A program made the position numbers and the translations under genes. This document shows, piece by piece, positions 51,974-61,076 of a DNA stretch of 64,000 nucleotides. Numbering within the stretch: position 1 is the first letter of the stretch; each line of letters starts with the position of its first letter. The DNA is from an uncultured Tenacibaculum sp. GTDB lineage: Bacteria; Bacteroidota; Bacteroidia; Flavobacteriales; Flavobacteriaceae. Where the stretch lies: positions 62,001 through 126,000 of the forward strand of contig CANMIL010000010.1 in NCBI GenBank assembly GCA_947497895.1, read 5' to 3'. Under the pieces are notes generated by a model, which was given only the letters and a program-made list of their open reading frames with translations, did no database searches and had not been told where the DNA came from.

Positions 51974-52628
51974 CAAGAAATTTTAAAAACACTACTTAAA
52001 AGCTTCTCTTTTTAGAATTGATTTTAAAGGGGAAGCTTTTAAGCAATGCTTTCTTTATTTTGTATTAAAGCAAAGCCTTAGATTCTTAATTCTTATAGGA
52101 AAATTAGTTCAAACTAAAATCCAAATAAAATTTAGTCTCTTGAGGGTTCGGAATGTAAATGTTAATTTTCTTGTTTGATGTAAGGTAAACGAATAACATA
52201 ATAATTGTTTTTAGGGAATTATATTGTAAAGGAAAATCATTCTTCCTTTAATAATACCCCTAAAGTATAATTGTAGTAGTGTTTTTAGGAAATAGAGCAA
52301 GAAAATGTCTGAAATGCGAACTTTTTTCTTAGCAAAACCTTTAATAATTAACAAAAAACTAAAGAAACGGGCGAGACTCCAATTATTAAAAAAGACGATC
52401 ACCACACACAACAAAAAGATTATCAATAACATACACACCTAAAACATTAAACACTCTTAAAAACTAAATAATTCGTAAAAAAATAGTATGCATTTTTTAT
52501 TTTAAATATTCATCAGTATGTATATCTCTTATCTTCCTTAAAATGAACTGCCTCGATGTAAGTATAAGGGATACTTGTAATTCATAGTTTTATATTTCGA
52601 GACAGGCCACGAAGAATTAAATCTTTGG
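51974..52628. other. Non-coding stretch between selO and the TetR gene
   Basis: Apart from the selO terminator (51996-52042) I see nothing: no tRNA-like fold, no repeat of the families seen elsewhere, and only a doubtful 75-codon frame on the minus strand (52211-52438). Confidence 0.6.
51996..52042 (+). terminator. Terminator after selO
   Basis: TTAAAAGCTTC (51996-52006) pairs with GAAGCTTTTAA (52032-52042), with partial pairing inside the 25-base loop. Confidence 0.7.
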
Positions 52629-53162
52629 TCATCGCCCTGCGATTAAATCGTATTTTTTAAATAAAAATTGCTTATAGCGTTCCTTATTTGAAATATTTCC
52701 TTCTAATAATTGTAAAAACGTAGTATCGTTGATATAATAAAACAAAAACGCTTCTTGACTTGGATCCTCGTACCCAAGTCTATCGAAAACACCTGTCAGC
52801 AAATCAATAAAAGGTTTTTTATTCTCGAAAGTATTAAAATTAGGATCCATTTTTAATTGATATTGTAGTTTCCAGCAATCATAATCATCCTCTTCAATTT
52901 CAAATATAATTTCAATGGCTCTTCTTAAAATTAATTTTGGATCCTTTATCAAAAGAAGCTCCGCTCCTATTTTATCTAATTTTTCCTTAAGGGTTTGTTT
53001 AATGGTTTCGAGTAAGCCCTCTTTATTTTTAAAATGTTTGAATATGAGTCCCTCAGAAACACAAGCCTCCTTAGCTATTTTAGCCGTTGTTACTGAATTA
53101 TAGCCTTCTTTAGCAAAAAGCTGTAGTGCTACTTCTAATATTCTTTGCTGTTTGTCTGTCAT
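52629..53162 (-). CDS. TetR/AcrR-family transcription regulator
   Basis: A 177-residue repressor. The frame extends to a GTG at 53189, but the ATG at 53162 gives the usual TetR start MTDKQQRILEVALQLFAKEGYNSVT. The DNA-binding helix-turn-helix is TAKIAKEACVSEGLIFKHFKNKEGLLE (about 26-52). The rest is the helical ligand and dimer domain. The gene is divergent from the molybdenum hydroxylase operon, and the space between contains a 20-bp perfect palindrome (53337-53356) that fits a TetR operator and a minus-strand TATTTTTG box. It very likely controls the oxidoreductase operon and perhaps itself. The ligand is unknown; an N-heterocyclic or aldehyde substrate of the enzyme is plausible. Confidence 0.9.
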   Translation of the reverse strand: MTDKQQRILEVALQLFAKEGYNSVTTAKIAKEACVSEGLIFKHFKNKEGLLETIKQTLKEKLDKIGAELLLIKDPKLILRRAIEIIFEIEEDDYDCWKLQYQLKMDPNFNTFENKKPFIDLLTGVFDRLGYEDPSQEAFLFYYINDTTFLQLLEGNISNKERYKQFLFKKYDLIAGR

Positions 53163-53224
53163 ATTTTTCAGGGGGATGAAAACGATCACCTGCCTCTCGT
53201 TTCCTTAAGGTTGATCTATTTCCA

Positions 53225-53232
53225 CAAAAATA
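53225..53232 (-). promoter_or_regulatory. -7 box (TATTTTTG) of the TetR gene
   Basis: TATTTTTG on the minus strand, matching TAnnTTTG, 62 bp before the chosen ATG. Confidence 0.45.
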
Positions 53233-53336
53233 GCCGATTATTATTTAGAATTGTTCCAAATTTTTAACAGATGTAAAAAACAAACATAAAAAAGCTAAAT
53301 TTATACGTAATTATCTGTATTCTTACACTTTAAAAA

Positions 53337-53356
53337 GTAAGTGAGTACTCACTTAC
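53337..53356. promoter_or_regulatory. 20-bp perfect palindrome, probable TetR operator
   Basis: Half-site GTAAGTGAGT followed by its exact complement ACTCACTTAC. It lies 80 bp before the cytochrome gene and 174 bp from the TetR start, between divergent genes. Confidence 0.75.
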
Positions 53357-53436
53357 AAAAAAACTAACCATGTAGTCAATCTTTAAATATACACGTTAAA
53401 GTAATTGCTGCATCTGATTCTTAAATCCAATAACAG

Positions 53437-54051
53437 ATGAAGAAAAACGTTTTACAATTAATCATTCCTTTACTGCTCATAACGGGATTACTATTTGCTT
53501 CATCAGTAAATAGCGAAAAACCGATTTATTATAAAGTATCCTCCATCAAAAAGTTGGATAAAGTAGACAATCACGAAGCTTTCAATAAAATGATGGATGT
53601 TTTAACCCACAAGCGTTGCGTTAACTGCCATCCAAGTGATAATATTCCTAAGCAAGGAGAAGATAGCCATCCACATTATTTCGGAATGTCTCGCGGTCAA
53701 AACAACTTAGGCTTTCAAGCAACAAAATGTACCACCTGCCATCAAAATGAAAACAATAACTTTTCTGGAGTTCCAGGAGCACCAGAATGGAGTTTGGCTC
53801 CACAAAGCATGCGTTGGGAAGGATTATCAAGAACAGAAATTGCCAAATCAATGCTAAATCGTGCAAACAACGGTAATCGTACCCATGAAGAAGTTATGCA
53901 TCACTTAACGGAACATGCTCTTGTTTTATGGGCTTGGACTCCAGGAGTAAATGCAAATGGTACTCCTCGCGAGAAACCTCCTGTTCCTAAAGAGGAATAT
54001 ATTAAAGCAGTAAAACAATGGTTTAAAAATGGCGCTGTTATCCCAGAATAA
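53437..54051 (+). CDS. Dihaem cytochrome-c-like subunit of an isoquinoline 1-oxidoreductase-type enzyme
   Basis: A 204-residue exported protein with a signal peptide (LIIPLLLITGLLFASSVNS). It carries two haem c motifs, CVNCH (about 66-70) and CTTCH (about 98-102), each with its histidine. It probably takes electrons from the 2Fe-2S and molybdenum subunits encoded next. Proteins of this layout are found as the third gene of isoquinoline 1-oxidoreductase-type operons in Bacteroidota. The gap to iorA is 83 bp. Electron acceptor beyond it is unknown; a terminal oxidase is likely. Confidence 0.85.
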   Translation: MKKNVLQLIIPLLLITGLLFASSVNSEKPIYYKVSSIKKLDKVDNHEAFNKMMDVLTHKRCVNCHPSDNIPKQGEDSHPHYFGMSRGQNNLGFQATKCTTCHQNENNNFSGVPGAPEWSLAPQSMRWEGLSRTEIAKSMLNRANNGNRTHEEVMHHLTEHALVLWAWTPGVNANGTPREKPPVPKEEYIKAVKQWFKNGAVIPE

Positions 54052-54134
54052 TGGTAACCAAATGAACTATTCACCATATAAACTTTCAGTGTGCATGACA
54101 TCATGCCAAGGTTATCAACATTAAATATAAACTG

Positions 54135-54629
54135 ATGAAAATATCATTTAATATAAATAATACTCCTACCACCATTGAGATAGATGATCCAAACACTCCA
54201 TTACTTTGGGTAGTTCGCGATTTATTGAATTTGAAAGGAACAAAGTTCGGGTGTGGAAAGGCCGCATGTGGTGCTTGCACTCTTCATGTTAACGATGAAG
54301 CCGTTCGTTCTTGCTCATATTCTGTGAAATTTGCAGAAGGCAAAAACATCACAACAATTGAAGGCTTAGGATCTAAAGAAAAACCTCATCCAGTACAACA
54401 AGCTTGGATAGAAGAGATAGTTCCTCAATGTGGATACTGTCAACCAGGATTTATGATGGCTACCGCCGCATTATTAAATCAAAATCCAAATCCAACAGAT
54501 GACGACATTGACAACAATATTGTTAATATCTGTCGTTGCGCAACCTATTATCGAATGCGAAAAGCAATTCATAGAGCTGCTGAGTTAAACAGTCAATCAA
54601 CAGAAACTAAAACAGAAAACCATGGGTAA
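54135..54629 (+). CDS. iorA: 2Fe-2S subunit of a molybdenum hydroxylase (IorA-type)
   Basis: A 164-residue subunit of the xanthine dehydrogenase family. The N-terminal ferredoxin-type cluster is held by FGCGKAACGACTLHV and the following CSY (C41 to about C62); the second, helical cluster domain by QCGYCQPGFMMA and NICRCATYYRMRKA. It passes electrons from the molybdopterin subunit, whose gene overlaps its 3' end by 8 bp. The length and two-cluster layout fit isoquinoline 1-oxidoreductase alpha subunit or close relatives. No signal peptide: it should be exported together with the twin-arginine large subunit. Confidence 0.93.
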   Translation: MKISFNINNTPTTIEIDDPNTPLLWVVRDLLNLKGTKFGCGKAACGACTLHVNDEAVRSCSYSVKFAEGKNITTIEGLGSKEKPHPVQQAWIEEIVPQCGYCQPGFMMATAALLNQNPNPTDDDIDNNIVNICRCATYYRMRKAIHRAAELNSQSTETKTENHG

Positions 54630-56772
54630 AAATATTTCACGTCGTAAATTTTTAGTTCGTGGTGGTTTAGGAACTCTAGGAGTATTAGCCGTCGGAACTT
54701 ATGTTTTCAGAAATCCTATCAGGAGAGGTGTATTAGAAATGACAGAAACTATGGCACCTATGTACATGGGAAGTGGAACTGAACCAAATTTATGGTTTGA
54801 ACTCACTGAGAATAATAAAGTTATTTTTCACTCTCCTAAGGTAGAAATGGGACAAGGTTCTTTTACAAGCTTTGCTCAAATGATTGCGGAAGAAATGGAT
54901 GTAGCTCTTGATCAAATCGAAGTTATTGGTGCAGCTACCAAAACTGGAGTTATTGATGGCATGAGCACAGGAGGTAGTTTATCAGTTGGTGGATTATGGA
55001 AACCTCTTAGAGAGTTATCAGCCACTATGAAAGAAATGCTTAAAATTGAAGCGGGTAAAAAATTAGGTATTGATCATAAATCATTACAAACAAAAGACGG
55101 TATTATTTCTGGTGAAGGAAAAACAATTACTTATTCCGAAGCTGCGAAAGATGTTACAGAATGGGATGTTCCGGATACTCCTGCCCTAAAAGAATCTTCT
55201 TTTAAATTTATTGGTAAACCGATTAAAAGAATTGATTTAGATGCAAAGGTTTTTGGAGATCCAATTTTTGGTTTGGATGCTGAACTTCCTGATATGCTAT
55301 ATGGAATTATCATTAGACCAAGTGCTATCGGCGCTACCATAAACAACGTTGACGACAGTAAGGCAAAAACCTCCAATGGTGTTGTTAAAATTGTTAGAAA
55401 TAATGACTGGGTCGGTATTGTTGCTCAATCGTATGCTCAGGCGTTAGCAGCAAAACATCTATTAACTATAGAATGGAATATACCAAAAAAATGGACTGAA
55501 GCAGAAATTAGAAATATTCTGAAAGTTGGTAAAGGAAATGAAATGATTACTCAGAAAAAAGGAGATCAACTAGAGGAAAATGATTCTGAAATAATCACCA
55601 TGGAATTTTCAAGTCCTATTGGTGCTCATGCCCAAATTGAACCGAATGGTGCTGTAGCTTCATACGAAGCTAATAATATTACTGTTATTTTATCAACGCA
55701 GGTTCCAGGGAAAACCCAAGAACATGTTGCAAAAGCATTTGATACTGATGTAAAAAATGTAAATATTGTTCCAACCTATTTGGGAGGTGGTTTTGGAAGA
55801 AGATTAAATACAAATCACGCTATAGATGCTGTTACACTATCAAAAGAAGTTGGGAAACCTGTTAAATATATTTTTAGTAGAAAAGAAGAATTCCAGCACG
55901 ATTTATTTAGACCTCCAACACATCATATTCTTAAAGGTAAACTCAATACCAGTGGTTTATTAGAAAATTTAGAGCATCACTACGCAAGTGGAGACGTTGC
56001 CGTTGGCTCAATTATAATTCCCAATGCATTGCATTCTGTATTAGGAACTGATGTTGGAGCAATGCGTGGAGGAAATATCATGTATACCAATATTCCAAAT
56101 TATCGCGCGGTGCAGTGGCACACTACTTTACCTTTTGCTACAAGCTGGTGGAGAAGTTTAGGGTTATTAGCGAATACTTTTGCTATCGAAAGCTTCGTCG
56201 ATGAAATGGCTATAAAAGCAAAGAAAAACCCAGTAGATTTTAGACTGGCGCAACTTACAGATGACGAGCTTCCAAAAAGAATAAAGGATGTTATAAAACT
56301 AGCTTCTGAAAAAGCAAATTATACCGACAAGGTCAATGGTAATCGTGCTATGGGGTTTGCTGCCTCTACCGATAGTAATTCTCCTGCCGCACACGTAGTG
56401 GATGTATCTGTTGAAAACAACACTATAAAGGTTCATAAAGTAGTTTGTGCTTTTGATTGCGGATTAATTGTAAATCCAGATCAGGTGAAAGCACAATGTG
56501 AAGGATCTATAATTATGGGTATGAGTGCTGCCATGTTTGAAAAAATGACTTTGGAAGATGGTGAACTATATCCTACGATTTACGGACCTTACGATATGGC
56601 TTTGATGAAACACTCTCCTAAAGAAATAGATGTCCATTTTATTCAAGGAAAGGACATTCCATTACCAGTAGGAGAACCACCTATGGGACCAATCGCGGCA
56701 GCGATAGGAAATGCAGTGAGAAGAATAACAGGAAAACGATTAACCGATTTACCATTAAAATTAAAAGATTAG
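54622..56772 (+). CDS. iorB: Molybdopterin-binding subunit of a xanthine-dehydrogenase-family hydroxylase (IorB-type)
   Basis: A 716-residue catalytic subunit that hydroxylates a heterocycle or aldehyde with water as the oxygen source. It begins with a twin-arginine signal (SRRKFL, about 6-11, then a hydrophobic segment), so it acts in the periplasm with the cytochrome subunit. Family motifs include VEMGQGSFTSFAQMIAEEM (about 74-92), GGGFGRR (about 390-396), MRGG, and near the end VGEPPMGP with the catalytic glutamate (about 690). Substrate is unknown; isoquinoline is only the name of the characterised relative. The gene overlaps iorA by 8 bp. Confidence 0.92.
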   Translation: MGKNISRRKFLVRGGLGTLGVLAVGTYVFRNPIRRGVLEMTETMAPMYMGSGTEPNLWFELTENNKVIFHSPKVEMGQGSFTSFAQMIAEEMDVALDQIEVIGAATKTGVIDGMSTGGSLSVGGLWKPLRELSATMKEMLKIEAGKKLGIDHKSLQTKDGIISGEGKTITYSEAAKDVTEWDVPDTPALKESSFKFIGKPIKRIDLDAKVFGDPIFGLDAELPDMLYGIIIRPSAIGATINNVDDSKAKTSNGVVKIVRNNDWVGIVAQSYAQALAAKHLLTIEWNIPKKWTEAEIRNILKVGKGNEMITQKKGDQLEENDSEIITMEFSSPIGAHAQIEPNGAVASYEANNITVILSTQVPGKTQEHVAKAFDTDVKNVNIVPTYLGGGFGRRLNTNHAIDAVTLSKEVGKPVKYIFSRKEEFQHDLFRPPTHHILKGKLNTSGLLENLEHHYASGDVAVGSIIIPNALHSVLGTDVGAMRGGNIMYTNIPNYRAVQWHTTLPFATSWWRSLGLLANTFAIESFVDEMAIKAKKNPVDFRLAQLTDDELPKRIKDVIKLASEKANYTDKVNGNRAMGFAASTDSNSPAAHVVDVSVENNTIKVHKVVCAFDCGLIVNPDQVKAQCEGSIIMGMSAAMFEKMTLEDGELYPTIYGPYDMALMKHSPKEIDVHFIQGKDIPLPVGEPPMGPIAAAIGNAVRRITGKRLTDLPLKLKD

Positions 56773-56784
56773 TTTTAGGATTGC

Positions 56785-56832
56785 ACTTAGGGAGTAATCT
56801 AATTAAAATACTGTTAAAGATTACTCCTAAGT
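56785..56832. other. Long hairpin between iorB and the XdhC-type gene
   Basis: ACTTAGGGAGTAATCT (56785-56800) pairs with AGATTACTCCTAAGT (56818-56832) with a one-base bulge. No T-run follows, so it may limit rather than end transcription, or protect mRNA ends. Confidence 0.6.
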
Positions 56833-56891
56833 TATCCTCAACAGTGAAATATACCTATTTTTAAGCGAGACAACCTTTTTTAACCACTCTT

Positions 56892-57905
56892 ATGACCCAC
56901 GAATTTAAAGACATAATACAACAAGCACTACTAAATCAACAACAAGGAATACATAATGTATTGGCTACTGTTGTACATTTAGATGGTTCTTCTTACAGAA
57001 AACCAGGAGCTCGTATGCTACTGTCTTCAAATGGTTGTATTACAGGAGCTGTAAGTGGTGGGTGTGTAGAAAAAGAGGTTCAAAGGCGTGCTCAATCTGT
57101 TTTTAATACACAAAAACCGAAAGTTATTGCCTATGACGGTCGATATCGATTAGGATGTGAAGGAGTTTTGTACATTCTTTTGGAATCTTTATACATATCT
57201 GAAAAGTTTATATCTGAATTTGCAAATACAGTAAACAAAAGGAATCACTTTTCAATTGAATCCTTTTACAAACTTGGTGATGAAACCGAAGGAGCATTTG
57301 GCTCAATTGTTCAATTGGGGCAACAAGCTTTCTCATTGAATAATAATTATGAGATAGACACTTCATTAGAAGATGTATTCAAGCAAAATCTATCGCCTCT
57401 TTTTAGATTGTTAATCATTGGTGGTGAGCATGATGCTGTAAAACTTTGTAAGCAAGGAACAATATTGGGATGGCAAGTTGATGTAATTTCCTCTATAAAA
57501 GACCCGAAACAATTAAAAGATTTTCCTGGCGCTAGTTCAGTAATTGCTCAAACTCCCGAACTTGTAGATTTAGATGAAGTTAATGAACATACAGCTATTG
57601 TGGTCATGAACCATAATTTTTCTTATGACTTACGATACTTGGTTCGATTACAAGAAACGGATCCCTCTTATATCGGTGTATTAGGAGCTGCCAAGAGAAG
57701 AGAAAAACTTTTTAATGAACTTTTCGAATTAACTCCAGATGTGTCCGATGAGTTTTTAGATAAAATTCATACTCCTGCTGGTTTAAATATTGGAGCTATT
57801 ACTCCGGAAGAAATAGCTTTATCAATTGTTGCTGAAATTCTATCAGTAACAAGAAATAAAGAAGTGTTTTCTTTAAAGAAAATTATTGGAAATATTCATT
57901 CGTAA
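56892..57905 (+). CDS. XdhC-family molybdenum hydroxylase maturation protein
   Basis: A 337-residue cytoplasmic protein of the XdhC/CoxI family, which binds molybdenum cofactor, helps in its sulfuration and inserts it into xanthine-dehydrogenase-type enzymes. It shows the family start ATVVHLDGSSYRKPGARML, the GAVSGGCVE motif (about 49-57) and a C-terminal Rossmann-like domain (LLIIGGEHDAVKL at about 173-185, and VVMNHNFSYDL, YIGVLGAAKRREKLF, IHTPAGLNIGAITPEEIALSIVAEI). It follows iorB by 119 bp and the next gene begins two bases after its stop. The target is surely the enzyme encoded just before. Confidence 0.92.
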   Translation: MTHEFKDIIQQALLNQQQGIHNVLATVVHLDGSSYRKPGARMLLSSNGCITGAVSGGCVEKEVQRRAQSVFNTQKPKVIAYDGRYRLGCEGVLYILLESLYISEKFISEFANTVNKRNHFSIESFYKLGDETEGAFGSIVQLGQQAFSLNNNYEIDTSLEDVFKQNLSPLFRLLIIGGEHDAVKLCKQGTILGWQVDVISSIKDPKQLKDFPGASSVIAQTPELVDLDEVNEHTAIVVMNHNFSYDLRYLVRLQETDPSYIGVLGAAKRREKLFNELFELTPDVSDEFLDKIHTPAGLNIGAITPEEIALSIVAEILSVTRNKEVFSLKKIIGNIHS

Positions 57906-57907
57906 AT

Positions 57908-58483
57908 ATGAAAACCGCTATTATTATACTTGCTGCAGGAATGTCTTCCAGAATGGGAAAGACAAAACAACTCCTTCCATACAAGCATACGACATTGCTG
58001 GGGTGGACTGTTGAACAAGTAATAAATATTTCGAATACGGAAGTTATCTGTGTAACAGGAGCAAATCAGCAAGAAGTAGAGGAAAGTATAAGCGAGCAAG
58101 ATTTAACATTTGTTTACAATGCTCAATATAAAGAAGGTTTGAGTAGTAGTATCCGTGCGGGAATTAATTATATAACATCAAAAAATTTTGAAAAAGTATT
58201 AATAATACTTGCAGACCAACCATTTGTGACAAAGAATTATTTGAAAGATATTATTTCCAAATCTAATGACTATCCAGATAAAATAATAGCTTCCAACTAT
58301 GGCAAACGAATAGGTGTACCAGCATTATTCCCGCAAAAATATTATCAACATTTGATAACGATATCTGGAGATAAAGGAGCGAAAGAGCTATTGAATAAAT
58401 TCTCTGATACTATTTTTAAAATGCCAGAAGTTAACTTGATAGATATTGATACTCAAGAAGAATATAAACAGTATGCTTTATAA
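57908..58483 (+). CDS. MocA-like molybdenum cofactor nucleotidyltransferase
   Basis: A 191-residue enzyme of the MobA/MocA group that adds CMP (or GMP) to molybdopterin. It has the nucleotide-binding start IILAAGMSSRMGKTKQLLPY (6-25) and the conserved LADQPFV (about 98-104), with GASMKTPK-like parts replaced by VTGANQQEVEE; IGVPALFPQKYY and GDKGAKELL are typical of MocA. It starts two bases after the XdhC-type stop, so translation is coupled. With XdhC it supplies the cytosine-dinucleotide form of the cofactor that this hydroxylase family uses. Confidence 0.88.
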   Translation: MKTAIIILAAGMSSRMGKTKQLLPYKHTTLLGWTVEQVINISNTEVICVTGANQQEVEESISEQDLTFVYNAQYKEGLSSSIRAGINYITSKNFEKVLIILADQPFVTKNYLKDIISKSNDYPDKIIASNYGKRIGVPALFPQKYYQHLITISGDKGAKELLNKFSDTIFKMPEVNLIDIDTQEEYKQYAL

Positions 58484-58649
58484 TTAGTAGAACTTTACCT
58501 GCTGATATATTGGATTGAACCGAACAATTTTTATTAATTAATACAACAAAAAATAACTCAACATAAACCTTAAATTTTCAATTTGTTTGCAAAAACAATA
58601 TTTCACAAAATGTAATAGTTTTAAACTTTTTTTATTCTATTGTTTTTTT

Positions 58650-58657
58650 TACATTTG
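58650..58657 (+). promoter_or_regulatory. -7 box (TACATTTG) of the efflux operon
   Basis: TACATTTG, matching TAnnTTTG, 51 bp before the ATG at 58709. Confidence 0.5.
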
Positions 58658-58708
58658 ATATACTCCCCCAATATTCAGAAGTCCTTTTCTAACAAAAAAC
58701 ATTTTTAA

Positions 58709-61054
58709 ATGAGAAAACTACCCACACTTTTATTAGTGTTGTGGCTGTCAATTTCGTACGCTCAAACGAAAAAAAGCTACAATATTGGTATCCTAATGGA
58801 CAATTACACAGAAGAGGTTACTCCCCTACTCGATCAATTAAAAAAACAGGTTGTCACCATTGTTGGAGAAGATGCAGACATACTTTTTAAAGACACTAAC
58901 TTTTTAGTTAACAACTACAATTTAGATGCTGCCAAAAAAAATTATCAAAATTTGATAAATAATCCATCAGTAAATATGATTCTCGCTTTCGGAATTGTTA
59001 ATAGTAAAATTATTGAAGAGCAGAAATCGTATAAAAAACCGACAATATTATTTGGAGCTATCAACAAAGATTTCAACACCATTGATTTTTCAAAAGTTAC
59101 TTCTGGCACTAAAAATTTTACCTATTTAATTAACTCGCAATCATACTTGACCGACTTAAAAAGCTTACAAGAGCTTACTAATTTTAAGAAAGTGGGAATT
59201 ATCATTGAAAAACAGGTTTTAGAAATGCTTTCTTTTAATGAGATTCTTGACAAAGAAATGCAATTACTTAACACGAATTACAAACTTATTCCTTATCAAA
59301 ATAGCAACGATATTATTTCTAATTTAAATGATATTGATGCCGTTTATATGGCTGGTGGTTTCTTTATGTCTGACAATGAAGTTAGGCAACTATCAAATGT
59401 TTTAATTGAAAAGAAGCTTCCTTCATTTACAATCAACAGTATCAAAGATGTAAAAAATGGAATTATGGCAACAAATCAATCTGAAAACAATTCAGCTCAA
59501 TTTATTCGTCGTGTTGCATTGACTGTTGAAAATTATATTAACGGAACCCCTCTTTCCGAAATGCCTGTTTATATAGAATCAAGTCCGCGATTAACTGTGA
59601 ATTACAATACCGCAACAGCTATTGGTGTTCCGATTAAATATAGCTTGATTAATACTACAGATTTTGTTGGAGAAATGAAAAACGTTCTTGCTGAAAAACA
59701 ATATAATCTAATGGATGTTATGAGCCAAGTTACTGGCAAAAACTTGAGTTTGCTAGCTAATAAAAAAAATATTGAGTTAAGTCAGCAAAATGTAAAGTCT
59801 GCAAAGAGTAACTATTTACCCAGTCTAACTTCATCAGCTACGGGAACCTATATTGATCCAAAACTGGCTCAGGTAAGTAATGGTCAAAACCCTGAATTCT
59901 CTGTTTCAGGAAACCTTACATTACAACAAACTGTATATTCTCCAGCGGCAAACGCTAATATAACAATACAAGAAAACTTAGAAAAAGCTCAAGTTGAATC
60001 TTACAACTCCGAAGAGCTGAACACAATTTTAAATGCCTCTCAAACTTATTTTAACACCTTAATATTAAAAGCTAACGCTCAGATTAGACAGCGAAACTTA
60101 GATTTCACGAAACGAAATTTACAGATTGCTCAAGAAAATTTTGAAATAGGTCAATCGGGAAAATCTGATGTACTACGATTTCGAAGTGAATTAGCACAAA
60201 ATACCCAAGTTATGGTGGAGGCCATTAACCAATTAGAGCAAGGATTTATTGCTTTAAACCAAGTGTTAAACAATCCCATAGAAATGCGTATTGATGTTGA
60301 TGATGCATACTTAGATAGAGGAATTTATAAAGATTATAACTATCAACAGCTAACAGAGTTATTAGACAATCCAACAACACGAGAACCTTTTATTGCTTTT
60401 TTAATTGAGGAAGCCAAAAAGAATGCACCCGAGTTAAAATCACTCGGCTATAACTTAACGGCCACGGAACGATCAATTAAATTAAGTGGAAGTAATCGCT
60501 TTTTACCAACAGTTGCACTTCAAGGACAATACAACCACACTTTTAATAGGAACGGTGAAGGTAGTACACCTCCTCCTGGATTCAACTTAGTTGATAGTAA
60601 TTATAATGTTGGCTTAAATGTTTCATTACCAATTTTCAACAGAAACACCAACAATATTGATAAGCAAACTGCTATTATTCAGAAAGAGCAAATTGAATAC
60701 AATCAACAGAACAGTGAACTTGCTATTGCAGTAAATGTTCGAAGTGGGGTTCTTAATTTGATCAATCAAATATCAAACATTGGTTTATCAAAAGTATCAG
60801 AAGAAACGGCTAAAGAATCTCTAGAACTTATTCAATCATCGTACCAAGAAGGAGCCGTTAATTTTGTTCAACTAATCGATGCTCAAAACAATTACTTAAA
60901 TGCTCAATTAGCAAAAGCAAATGCTATATATAACTTTTTAAGCAATGCTATTCAACTTGAGCGTAACATAGGGTACTTCTTTTTACTGCATTCGAAAGCC
61001 GAAAATGATCAGTTTACGCAACGCTTTCAACAGTACTTATTATCAAAAAATTAA
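58709..61054 (+). CDS. TolC-family outer-membrane factor with an N-terminal substrate-binding-protein-like domain
   Basis: A 781-residue exported protein, about 300 residues longer than normal TolC-family proteins. The signal peptide ends in SYAQ (residue 19). Residues about 23-315 look like a periplasmic binding protein of the ABC-transporter type (YNIGILMDNYTEEVTPLLDQLKK, MILAFGIVNSKIIEEQKSYKKPTILFGAIN, DAVYMAGGFFM, MATNQSENNSAQFIRRVALTVENYINGTP). Residues about 335-781 are a TolC-type outer-membrane factor with two helical coiled-coil halves (LMDVMSQVTGKNLSLLANKKNIELSQQNVKSAKSNYLPS; YQEGAVNFVQLIDAQNNYLNAQLAKANAIYNF). It leads the efflux operon. The fused sensor or ligand-binding part is unusual. 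Confidence 0.85.
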   Translation: MRKLPTLLLVLWLSISYAQTKKSYNIGILMDNYTEEVTPLLDQLKKQVVTIVGEDADILFKDTNFLVNNYNLDAAKKNYQNLINNPSVNMILAFGIVNSKIIEEQKSYKKPTILFGAINKDFNTIDFSKVTSGTKNFTYLINSQSYLTDLKSLQELTNFKKVGIIIEKQVLEMLSFNEILDKEMQLLNTNYKLIPYQNSNDIISNLNDIDAVYMAGGFFMSDNEVRQLSNVLIEKKLPSFTINSIKDVKNGIMATNQSENNSAQFIRRVALTVENYINGTPLSEMPVYIESSPRLTVNYNTATAIGVPIKYSLINTTDFVGEMKNVLAEKQYNLMDVMSQVTGKNLSLLANKKNIELSQQNVKSAKSNYLPSLTSSATGTYIDPKLAQVSNGQNPEFSVSGNLTLQQTVYSPAANANITIQENLEKAQVESYNSEELNTILNASQTYFNTLILKANAQIRQRNLDFTKRNLQIAQENFEIGQSGKSDVLRFRSELAQNTQVMVEAINQLEQGFIALNQVLNNPIEMRIDVDDAYLDRGIYKDYNYQQLTELLDNPTTREPFIAFLIEEAKKNAPELKSLGYNLTATERSIKLSGSNRFLPTVALQGQYNHTFNRNGEGSTPPPGFNLVDSNYNVGLNVSLPIFNRNTNNIDKQTAIIQKEQIEYNQQNSELAIAVNVRSGVLNLINQISNIGLSKVSEETAKESLELIQSSYQEGAVNFVQLIDAQNNYLNAQLAKANAIYNFLSNAIQLERNIGYFFLLHSKAENDQFTQRFQQYLLSKN

Positions 61055-61076
61055 CTAGCCTTTAAAACATTTACCA

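Noticed and set aside
52211..52438. 75-codon hydrophobic minus-strand frame
   Set aside because: Hydrophobic residues come from T-rich codons; no start signal, no neighbour and no known family.
53163..53189. Upstream GTG start for the TetR gene
   Set aside because: The internal ATG gives the standard MTDKQQRILE start of the family; the extra nine residues are not TetR-like.
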